Notes under the pieces: model-generated | Told to the model about the DNA's origin: nothing | What the model saw: the letters and a program-made list of their open reading frames with translations, nothing else | Database searches by the model: none | From: MB-PLM-2 sp964385715 | GTDB lineage: Bacteria > Planctomycetota > Planctomycetia > Pirellulales > UBA7805 | Direction of reading: 5' to 3' | DNA: 22,811 nucleotides | Assembly: GCA_964385715.1 (NCBI GenBank) | Contig: CAYLRE010000042.1 | Span: forward strand, 1 to 22,811 | Program-made: the position numbers and the translations under genes | In this document: piece by piece, positions 8,177-15,287 of the stretch | How the letters are laid out: every line of letters starts with the position of its first letter | Position numbering within the stretch: the stretch's first letter is position 1

Positions 8177-11059
8177 TCACGCCTCCCAAAACAGCTCCAA
8201 GTCAGACCACTGGTGCGGGTGCATCTCGATCATGACGCGGTCACGGTCCACGGGCGACTCCCTTCGAGCGAGCTCCGAAACAACGGCGCCCGTGAAATCA
8301 ACGACTCGTCCGCGACCGACCGGAAACACCGACCGTACCGCGCACGAGGTCGATCGACCAGCCACTTCCATTAGCCGCATCCGCACGCCGATCACGGCAG
8401 CCAATCCGCCCTGCCCTGCTTCGCCACCAGACGACTCGGCACGAACCGGCTCGCACCTCGTCACGACAACATTGCCGGCGTTGACATGAAACAACCAACC
8501 GGTCGTCGCCGATGGCGGTGTTCTGTCAGCCAAATATCGAGCCATGTTCGGCGATGACAGTTCCTGAGCCGCCGCGTGCGGTTGCTGCAGGTTCAGTCCG
8601 ATCGCGAACCGGAATCGCCGGGCGGCCTCTTGGCCCGTCACCAGCAGCGTGTCGAGCGTCCTTTCATCGACACGGCGATGATAAGGCAAACCGGCAGTAA
8701 GAATTGAGGCCTTGAACTTGGCGCCACGAATTTCGACGAAGTCAGGCGCCTCGAATTGCTGAAGCTTCGTCGGATGAGCACCACCTGCCACGCTGCGAAA
8801 CAACTCACTGCTAGAGTCAGCCCAGGCTACGCGAGATGCGAAGTAGGCATCCCAAGGATCGACACCCGACTGGCGGAGAAAGTCAGCCCGCTCAAGCGGC
8901 TCGATCTGCACATCGAATTCCAGCACTGGCCGGTTGCGAACCAAGGAAATCGACTGGCGGAACTCGGCCATCGCGTGCCCCTCTCGATCGACGAGACGAC
9001 CGCGGCTCTCAATCGTACCGGTGATGGGCCCTGCACTAACGACCGCAACTTCGTCAGCCACCATCACCGAGTACGATGCCTCGCCCCGGCTCGGATACCC
9101 ACCGCCAGCGGCAGGGATTCGTAAAGCCAACTGCTGCGACAACTGATTACTGCGAAAGCCAGGACACCGCACAGCGGCGACGGCACCGGTATGGCGGTCG
9201 ATAGTCACCTCTGCGAATTCATTTCGGATGACGTTGTCCTCGGCAAGCAACTTCCCTGGAGGCGACTGCCAGGATTGACTCGGATCCCCCTGAATCCAAA
9301 CATAGCCAAAAGCGGGCACTTCGACGAGCACCTCTTGCTTTCCGCCGAGCGCGTATGCCGCCTCGATCTGTGAGGAAACAGCCGGCGGATGCGCCAGCTC
9401 CGGAACCGCAAGAGCTATCCGACGTGGCGAGCTGAGGGGGTTGGCAACCAAATACCCACCCATGCCAGAATTTGTTTCGCTTGGACAAATTGCGGCGGCA
9501 AGGGCGGTCATGCCATCGGTGTCGGACGACGTAGCTCCAATCACGGCAGCCATGCCCGCGACGGTTTCTTCGGCGTAGTCGGCCGCTTCCGTCTCATGAC
9601 GCTCAACACTCGCGGCGAGCGGATCATCCCGACCAGTGGCAACCGCCTGTCGCAGGTACGGCGAACGGTAGTCGTCGACAGAGTAGTGGCAATGATCTCG
9701 CGGTGTATCGGTTTCCGTTAAAAACTGTTCCAGGCTGACGAACTTGCCTAGCACGGGCGAAAGATTGGCGATTCGCGCCAGATCCGCATACCAGGAACAT
9801 GCCTCGCCAGGCCAGTGGGCAAAACAGACCACGGCAACGTGATCCATGTCCATCGAATCACCCAACCGCTGCGGCAAACAGAGGAGCGTTTCCGGCTTCG
9901 AAGTATCAATCGGCAAGCGAGCAAACGCGTCGGTCGTACTTCCGTCGACGCCCTCCCAAATCGTCTTGCTCTGCATCGGTTCGGCAAATCGTCCCCCGTC
10001 GAGCGTAAAGTGCAACGCCCCGAGGTAACCTGATTTGCTCAAGAGCTGCGGCAAAACAGGTGACAGACCAAATCGACGCCGACCAAAGACCTTGGGACGC
10101 CGACCGACGAGCGACTCAAACTGCTGGCCACCGCGTTGCAAACTCGCAATCAGCCCTTCACCGCTCAACAGTGACAGTTCTTCGTCTCCGTCGTCCCCAC
10201 CGACCAGGCAAACCCTGCCTTGCTCGACAGCGTTGCGAACCGCCTTGAGCGTTTCTGGTTCGGTCTCCCGCATCGCGTCAAGTGTCTCGGTGGTAAGCAG
10301 GAGGTTCTTCACGACGCCGCCGGACACATCTTGCCGCAACGCCTCACCGATGGTGCTCGGCTCGACCAGCGTCAGATCGATCAAGTATCCATCGACGGGA
10401 TAGAAGTGATCGCGAGACTGCGCCATCGCATCGAAGCAGTTCTGCAACTTCTCGCGAGACAATTCGACATCCCCTCGCATCGCCGCATGAGCCGCCTCGA
10501 CGAGCTGTTTGTCAAAATACTCCTGGTCGACCAGGCTTGCGTAACGCATCTGCACCGTGAGCAACTCGGACAGCAAATGACACAATCCGAGAGCGAGAAA
10601 ATCCTTGACCAACTCAGCATCGAGTTCGGACCGGTCGCGGGGAGTAAGGTCGTCGCCATCCGCCACATCAACCGTCGCTAACTCGCCTGCGGACGAGTCG
10701 TCCGCGCCCTCTCGCTCGTCCAGTGCTGCCAGCAGGGCGATCACAATCTCGTCCCGTGTGATCGCATCGCTGGCTGGGATCACGACTGCCCCATCGTGGC
10801 GTGCGCGATCGAGCCAAAACCCCGGCAGATCGTTCTCCGCCACTTGCGGTAACACCACCAACCGCCCGGCAAGCTGCGTCGTATCGTCGTTGTATGAACT
10901 CTGCCAGGACGGCGTCTTGCCCGTACAGGCGATCAGCGCTGGATGCCACATCGCGCTGTAGCCGGCCAAGATATTGTCAGCCTCGACTCCCTCGTAGTAA
11001 TACGGAAAGTCATCGAGCGTATGACACGGGAGCAGTAGTAAGGTTTCTTCGATGGCCAT
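8177..11059 (-). CDS. Glycoside hydrolase family 38 (alpha-mannosidase)-like protein, catalytic site apparently degenerate
   Basis: A 960-residue protein with no obvious signal peptide or membrane helix. The middle resembles the GH38 catalytic domain. VEQGRVCLVGG (278-288) and LLSGEGLI are followed by GRRPKVFGRRRFGLSPVLPQLLS (319-341), matching the family pattern of proline-x-valine, then D-x-F-G, then PQLL. TIWEGVDGS (366-374) matches the WEGIDGS loop. In active enzymes the nucleophile is the Asp before the x-F-G; here that position reads arginine (RRFG). The C-terminal half (about 600-930) has the beta-rich mannosidase pattern, including VIRNEFAEVTIDRHTGAVAAV. The N-terminal 200 residues are not recognised. 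ATG 11059 was chosen over TTG 11182 because the extra 41 residues look like noncoding composition, although neither start has a clear Shine-Dalgarno. It is first in a unit with cmk and plsC. The family call is an inference from motif layout. Confidence 0.6.
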   Translation of the reverse strand: MAIEETLLLLPCHTLDDFPYYYEGVEADNILAGYSAMWHPALIACTGKTPSWQSSYNDDTTQLAGRLVVLPQVAENDLPGFWLDRARHDGAVVIPASDAITRDEIVIALLAALDEREGADDSSAGELATVDVADGDDLTPRDRSELDAELVKDFLALGLCHLLSELLTVQMRYASLVDQEYFDKQLVEAAHAAMRGDVELSREKLQNCFDAMAQSRDHFYPVDGYLIDLTLVEPSTIGEALRQDVSGGVVKNLLLTTETLDAMRETEPETLKAVRNAVEQGRVCLVGGDDGDEELSLLSGEGLIASLQRGGQQFESLVGRRPKVFGRRRFGLSPVLPQLLSKSGYLGALHFTLDGGRFAEPMQSKTIWEGVDGSTTDAFARLPIDTSKPETLLCLPQRLGDSMDMDHVAVVCFAHWPGEACSWYADLARIANLSPVLGKFVSLEQFLTETDTPRDHCHYSVDDYRSPYLRQAVATGRDDPLAASVERHETEAADYAEETVAGMAAVIGATSSDTDGMTALAAAICPSETNSGMGGYLVANPLSSPRRIALAVPELAHPPAVSSQIEAAYALGGKQEVLVEVPAFGYVWIQGDPSQSWQSPPGKLLAEDNVIRNEFAEVTIDRHTGAVAAVRCPGFRSNQLSQQLALRIPAAGGGYPSRGEASYSVMVADEVAVVSAGPITGTIESRGRLVDREGHAMAEFRQSISLVRNRPVLEFDVQIEPLERADFLRQSGVDPWDAYFASRVAWADSSSELFRSVAGGAHPTKLQQFEAPDFVEIRGAKFKASILTAGLPYHRRVDERTLDTLLVTGQEAARRFRFAIGLNLQQPHAAAQELSSPNMARYLADRTPPSATTGWLFHVNAGNVVVTRCEPVRAESSGGEAGQGGLAAVIGVRMRLMEVAGRSTSCAVRSVFPVGRGRVVDFTGAVVSELARRESPVDRDRVMIEMHPHQWSDLELFWEA

Positions 11060-11351
11060 GGAGCAGGACGAAAACGAACGATTTTCTAACGAAGCGGCAC
11101 GAGCCGTGGCCCAACAACGACAAGGCCTAGTCTCATTAAGCGGAGGTATTGCAGCCTGAGGGAATGGCACCTCCACAAACAACCGGGGGCTCCAATGTCA
11201 GTTAGGTTCCAACTCAGGTCATGCGGGGAACCGGCTAGATCGAGGGGATCTCTCAGGCGGCCGTGGAACAGAATAGGCGAAATTCGCCAAAAGTGCGAGG
11301 CACAGCGCCCTCAGAGCGAGCCCCTGGAAGGACGAAAAAAGGAGCAGAATA

Positions 11352-11379
11352 TTGACATTTTAGGGCATTCCTCGATAAA
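11352..11379 (+). promoter_or_regulatory. Candidate sigma70 promoter of the pilMN cluster
   Basis: A perfect TTGACA (11352-11357) is followed, after 16 bases, by GATAAA (11374-11379). Transcription would start near 11386, giving a leader of about 226 nt before the first gene, which is long enough for structure-based control. Confidence 0.5.
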
Positions 11380-11442
11380 GTAGGAGTAATGACGTAGGGG
11401 GGCACCAGGCCCTTCTATGTCGCGGTCCCAGTCCGCTCCAAA

Positions 11443-11464
11443 CGCTCGTGACGTCGAACGAGCG
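11443..11464. repeat. Inverted repeat in the leader of the pilMN cluster
   Basis: CGCTCGT (11443-11449) and ACGAGCG (11458-11464) are perfect 7-bp arms around an 8-base centre that itself contains the palindrome GACGTC. It lies about 65 bases after the candidate promoter and 150 before the start codon. It could be an operator or an mRNA hairpin. Confidence 0.4.
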
Positions 11465-11611
11465 GGGCGACTTGAGACAGGCATCTCGGAACAGGAACAA
11501 CAGCAGCCAGGGTTGGGAACGAGGTCCCTAGCTGCACTGACGTGACATTGCGCCACGCACACCACCGCGACGTAGTGCTGCGCTCCGGTAATGTAAGAAG
11601 AGGATGCGAAG

Positions 11612-13780
11612 ATGGCAAAGGTTTCGGCTGCTTGGGGCATCGACATTGGGCAATGTGGTCTAAAGGCGATCCGCTGCCGGCGGCACGATGACGATCCATC
11701 CAAGATCGTTGCCGATGCGTTCGATTACATCGAATACCCCAAGATCCTCACACAGCCAGAAGCCGATCCGGAAGAACTCGTTCGCGAGGCACTCCAACTC
11801 TTCCTTTCGCGAAATAGCGTCGCTGAAGACAAGGTCGCCATTTCCGCCTCGGGCCAGAGCGGGCTAGCACGATTCATCAAGCTCCCGCCAGTTGAAACCA
11901 AACGCATCCCGGACATCGTTCGCTACGAAGCGAAGCAGCAGATCCCCTTCGATCTCGATGACGTCATCTGGGACTACCAACGCATGGGTGGCGGTCTGGA
12001 AGAAGAGGACTACGCCCTCGAAACCGAGGTCGGCCTGTTCGCCATGAAGCGAGACCAGGTCGATGAAGCGGTCCAACCTCTCCGTGGCGTCGGCATTGAC
12101 GTCGAAATCGTTCAACTCACACCACTGGCCATTTACAACGCCATGGTCTTTGACCGGCTGGGTGAAATGATCCCGGAAGAAGACTACGATCCGGACGATC
12201 CGCCCCCGTCCTTGGTCGCCATTTCCGTCGGCACCGAAACGACCGACTTGGTCATCACCAATGGCTTCCGAGTCTGGCAACGAAACGTCCCCATCGGTGG
12301 TAGCCATTTCACTCGAGCGTTGACGAAGGACTTGAACCTGACCTACGCGAAGGCGGAACACCTCAAGCGGAACGCCGCCCAGGCGGAAGATCCCAAGGCG
12401 ATCTATCAGGCTATGCGGGCCGTGTTCAAGGATTTCCTAACCGAGATTCAACGCAGTATCGGGTACTTCCAAAGCCTCGACCGTGCCGCAACGATCGACC
12501 GCGTTGTTGCCATGGGTAACTCGATGAAGCTGCCTGGGCTGAAACGGTATCTTTCCCAGAACCTGGGCTATGAGATCGAAGAGGTTAGCACCTATCCCAC
12601 ACTCGTCGGCAAGGGCGTCGTCGATTCACCTGCCTACAAGGACAATGCTCTCTGTTTCGGGGTTGCCTACGGCCTTGCCATCCAGGGCCTCGGAAAAGGC
12701 CAGTTGTCGACAAACCTGGTGCCTCGTGAGCTGATTCGAGACCGAATCGTGCGGGAGAAGCAACCGTGGGCCGTCGCTGCCGTAGCGATCTTGCTACTCG
12801 GCATCATGGTCAACTACCTGATGCTGTGGTGGCCCTGGTCCCAGGTACAGGTGAAGAGCGGGGATTGGCCCGGTGCCTTTACTGCCGTTAAGGACGTGGA
12901 ACGAGAAGTTAAAGCCAACGACGAAGCCTACGAGAAAGCCAAGGCCGAACTCGCCGGCCAAACAGATCAGGCCCGGCAGATGATGGCTCATTTCCAAAAA
13001 CGGAGTCGCTGGCTCGAACTGCTGCAAGCGATCAACACCTGCTTGCCTCAGTACGACTTCAAAGGAGAGCAACCTCCCGAGATCACTGAGCGTCAACAGA
13101 TTCACCTTAGCGACCTGCGCGTCGAACACTTCGACAACTTGAGACAATGGGCAACCGCCCCGATCCAAAAGGCACATGCCGCGACACTTGATCTGAACGC
13201 TCCCCCGCCCGGCGCGCGGAAAAAGACGGCAGCTGGTCCCGGCGGGGCCCAGAAGCCGCCGGTACCTAGCGTTGCCAAAGCGGACGCGGCGGACAAAAAG
13301 GAAGGCGAAAAAGAAGCGTCCCCCGAAACCGATCCTATTCCCGTTGGCCCTGGCTACGTTGTGCAATTCACGGGGTACCACTTCTACGCTCCGAAGAGTG
13401 CTGCCAAGAATCCGAATATCCGATCGCAATTCGTCAAAAACCATTTCATCAAGAACCTGGCATCCAAAACGGTTCTCTTTCCGGCGCCTGACGGAAACGG
13501 CTGGGTAGAGTCCTCGATGGAAAATCTGGGAGTCTCGTATATCGTCTTTTTGAGGGAAGATCGGCCGGACAAAGTACTCGTGCCAAATGTCAACGCGGGC
13601 GGAAGCGGTCCGGCCGAGATTGAACTGACCAAATACAACTTCGTTGTTCAATTCGCATGGCAGCCGGACGGCCCCGGCGAAGTGGCTGAAGAAGAGCAAA
13701 CGGAAGATGGCGAAGAATCCGCGGACGCGGACGAAGGCCAAACGGCAGCAGTTCCCGGCAGCGGGAATGCGGTTCGATAG
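11612..13780 (+). CDS. PilM-PilN fusion: actin-like pilus assembly ATPase joined to a single-pass PilN-like protein
   Basis: A 722-residue protein. Residues 5-360 are PilM-like, with the actin/FtsA fold. They carry AWGIDIGQCGLKAI (phosphate 1), the PilM-typical VRYEAKQQIPFDLDDVIWDY (103-122), a second phosphate segment AISVGTETTDLVI (203-215) and VVAMGNSMKLPGL (298-310). After this comes the hallmark of PilN: a short basic stretch with STNLVPRELIRDRIVR (366-381), one membrane helix (385-407), a probable coiled coil (425-465), a Pro/Ala/Lys linker (530-575), a C-terminal globular part (578-685) and an acidic tail. In type IV pili PilM is cytoplasmic and binds the PilN N-terminal tail; here both are one chain. 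Phosphate 2 has Ser where Asp is usual. ATG 11612 follows AGAGGA. It is the first of three genes likely forming an inner-membrane alignment platform. Confidence 0.8.
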   Translation: MAKVSAAWGIDIGQCGLKAIRCRRHDDDPSKIVADAFDYIEYPKILTQPEADPEELVREALQLFLSRNSVAEDKVAISASGQSGLARFIKLPPVETKRIPDIVRYEAKQQIPFDLDDVIWDYQRMGGGLEEEDYALETEVGLFAMKRDQVDEAVQPLRGVGIDVEIVQLTPLAIYNAMVFDRLGEMIPEEDYDPDDPPPSLVAISVGTETTDLVITNGFRVWQRNVPIGGSHFTRALTKDLNLTYAKAEHLKRNAAQAEDPKAIYQAMRAVFKDFLTEIQRSIGYFQSLDRAATIDRVVAMGNSMKLPGLKRYLSQNLGYEIEEVSTYPTLVGKGVVDSPAYKDNALCFGVAYGLAIQGLGKGQLSTNLVPRELIRDRIVREKQPWAVAAVAILLLGIMVNYLMLWWPWSQVQVKSGDWPGAFTAVKDVEREVKANDEAYEKAKAELAGQTDQARQMMAHFQKRSRWLELLQAINTCLPQYDFKGEQPPEITERQQIHLSDLRVEHFDNLRQWATAPIQKAHAATLDLNAPPPGARKKTAAGPGGAQKPPVPSVAKADAADKKEGEKEASPETDPIPVGPGYVVQFTGYHFYAPKSAAKNPNIRSQFVKNHFIKNLASKTVLFPAPDGNGWVESSMENLGVSYIVFLREDRPDKVLVPNVNAGGSGPAEIELTKYNFVVQFAWQPDGPGEVAEEEQTEDGEESADADEGQTAAVPGSGNAVR

Positions 13781-13822
13781 AAACCACCTCAACCCAGTCG
13801 AAGATCACGGAATTTTTTAAGC

Positions 13823-15058
13823 ATGGACCAATTGCGACCCATCATCGCCGGAATCAAGAAGTACAACTTCTGGATTGTGCTGTGCCTGGCGCTCATGATA
13901 CTTCTGTTCTTCTGGTGGATATCCGACGGAATATTTCGCAAACCATTCACCAAGAACAGCGGGCACATCAAGAAGCAGATCAGCGCCATCGATACGCTCG
14001 CCCAAAGGCCGACCTTCGCCAATCAGACCTGGATCACTGGGATCGGCGAAGCACAGAAGGAGCTCGACACGAGGCTAACCGGGGTTGCTAAGGACAACTA
14101 CAACGAACAACGTCCCGCGAGAGACTGGGGCGAGTTCGGCGAAGTTCGCAGCGATCGCAAATTGAGCGAGGCCAAGCGAAAAAAGTACTGGCAAGATTTC
14201 CTCCCTCAACAAACCGAGGAACTCCTCAAGACCGTTGACGCGACGGTCGACCCCAACGCTACCGGCAAGCTCATTTGGAACGCCAAGAATTACAACGCCA
14301 TCGTTTCAAAATTGGTTCCGGCCATGATTGACGAGGTCCAGCGGGCTCAAAAGATCATCGACGAACACGAACAGCTCGACGATGACGACCAAAAAAGAAA
14401 CGAAGAGAACGTCAAGAAGGCCAAGGCCATTGTCAGAAAATCGGTCTGGCCCAACGAGTCCGAAGTGATCGCAACGCAAGAGCAGATCTGGGCCTACCAA
14501 GGCTTGCTGCGCAGCGTCGCGGCATTGAACAAGGGAGACAACATCGACCGCTTCAATCTCCCGGTACGAGCAATCGAACGGATCAAAATCTGGCCAGATG
14601 CCGACTCCACGGCGAATACCAAGACCAAGCTAGTTACACGCCGCGTTCGCAAGGCAGGTGCTCGCTCGAATGAATCGCCGGCAGCGACCGGCCTCCCACT
14701 TCCGCAAGTGAAAGATTACTACCGCGTGATTCCAGCGCGAATCGAACTAGAAATGGACCCCCAGCACGTCGCGTCCTTGTTGGTCGCGCTTGCGAACGAC
14801 CCACTCACCTGTGAAGTCGTGGATGTGCACCTGACGAGCCATGCGATCTTCAAGAAAGTCGAGGAGCCAGCGGCGCCCATGGGCATGGGGGCCCCGCGTC
14901 CTGCCATCGGAGGATTGCCTCGCCAGGGACTAGGCGGCCTGCCCGGCCAAGGTGCCGAGAAGCCCCCAGAAGTTAAACCTCCGCTTCGTCCAGGTAAACG
15001 TGTGATGATCGACGCCCTCATCTACGTAGCCAAACCACCTAAAAAGAAAGAGACCTAG
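13823..15058 (+). CDS. Single-pass membrane protein, PilO/Amuc_1100-like
   Basis: A 411-residue protein with a short N-terminal cytoplasmic tail, one membrane helix (about 16-33, KYNFWIVLCLALMILLFFWW) and a periplasmic part. A helical, charged segment runs to about residue 270. Next comes a small alpha/beta unit RVIPARIELEMDPQHVASLLVALANDPLTCEVVDVHL (301-337), then a Gly/Pro/Met-rich linker (350-390), then a final strand-like stretch GKRVMIDALIYVAKP. This order (helix, coil, ferredoxin-like unit, proline-rich linker, terminal strand) is that of PilO and of Akkermansia Amuc_1100. The assignment rests on architecture and on the position 42 bases after the PilM-PilN fusion, not on residue identity. 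ATG 13823 has no clear Shine-Dalgarno, as is common in this phylum. Confidence 0.55.
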   Translation: MDQLRPIIAGIKKYNFWIVLCLALMILLFFWWISDGIFRKPFTKNSGHIKKQISAIDTLAQRPTFANQTWITGIGEAQKELDTRLTGVAKDNYNEQRPARDWGEFGEVRSDRKLSEAKRKKYWQDFLPQQTEELLKTVDATVDPNATGKLIWNAKNYNAIVSKLVPAMIDEVQRAQKIIDEHEQLDDDDQKRNEENVKKAKAIVRKSVWPNESEVIATQEQIWAYQGLLRSVAALNKGDNIDRFNLPVRAIERIKIWPDADSTANTKTKLVTRRVRKAGARSNESPAATGLPLPQVKDYYRVIPARIELEMDPQHVASLLVALANDPLTCEVVDVHLTSHAIFKKVEEPAAPMGMGAPRPAIGGLPRQGLGGLPGQGAEKPPEVKPPLRPGKRVMIDALIYVAKPPKKKET

Positions 15059-15153
15059 ATCACCTGAGGCGAGCTGCTTCCTTTCAAGGGGCGACCGCCG
15101 GATGCGATTCCCCCCATCGTGAGAAGTGGGACGCCAAGCAAGAGTAAAGCAGG

Positions 15154-15225
15154 GGACTGGAAAGTAAGGGTCTGGAAAGTAAGGGTCTGGAAAGTAAGGG
15201 TCTGGAGAGTAAGGGGCTGGAGACC
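15154..15225 (+). repeat. 15-bp tandem repeat (minisatellite), about 4.8 copies
   Basis: The unit GGTCTGGAAAGTAAG occurs as two exact copies (15169-15183 and 15184-15198). Near-exact copies lie at 15154-15168 (one change) and 15199-15213 (one change), with a partial fifth copy to 15225. It fills the middle of the 229-base gap between the PilO-like gene and the 757-residue gene. The rest of that gap has no recognised element apart from the GAAGGA ribosome-binding site at 15274-15279. Confidence 0.95.
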
Positions 15226-15287
15226 GGAGAGGCTCGCCTAACGGTCGAACGACTCGGCTGGCAAGCGACCAAAGAAGGAACAGAACG

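Larger units (their letters stand above)
11060..11611. other. Divergent intergenic region between the GH38-like gene and the pilus-type cluster
   Basis: About 550 bases without a gene I can support. Short frames on both strands have no recognisable product and no Shine-Dalgarno. The region contains an inverted pair GGAGGT (11142-11147) and ACCTCC (11169-11174) in the putative leader of the GH38-like gene. It also contains a good plus-strand promoter at 11352-11379 and a 7-bp inverted repeat at 11443-11464. Confidence 0.6.

Noticed and set aside
11060..11182. TTG 11182 as the start of the GH38-like protein
   Set aside because: The 41 extra residues (Pro/Arg/Cys-rich) look untranslated; the protein-like sequence begins at MAIEETLLLLP. 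It is kept as a possible alternative only.
11195..11383. Small plus-strand frame (62 codons) in the leader region of the PilMN gene
   Set aside because: It has no Shine-Dalgarno and an Arg/Ser-rich composition, and it runs through the candidate promoter, so it is unlikely to be translated.
12794..13792. Minus-strand frame of 332 codons opposite the PilN-like half
   Set aside because: It has no motif or ribosome site, and the plus-strand frame is continuous and has a coherent domain order.
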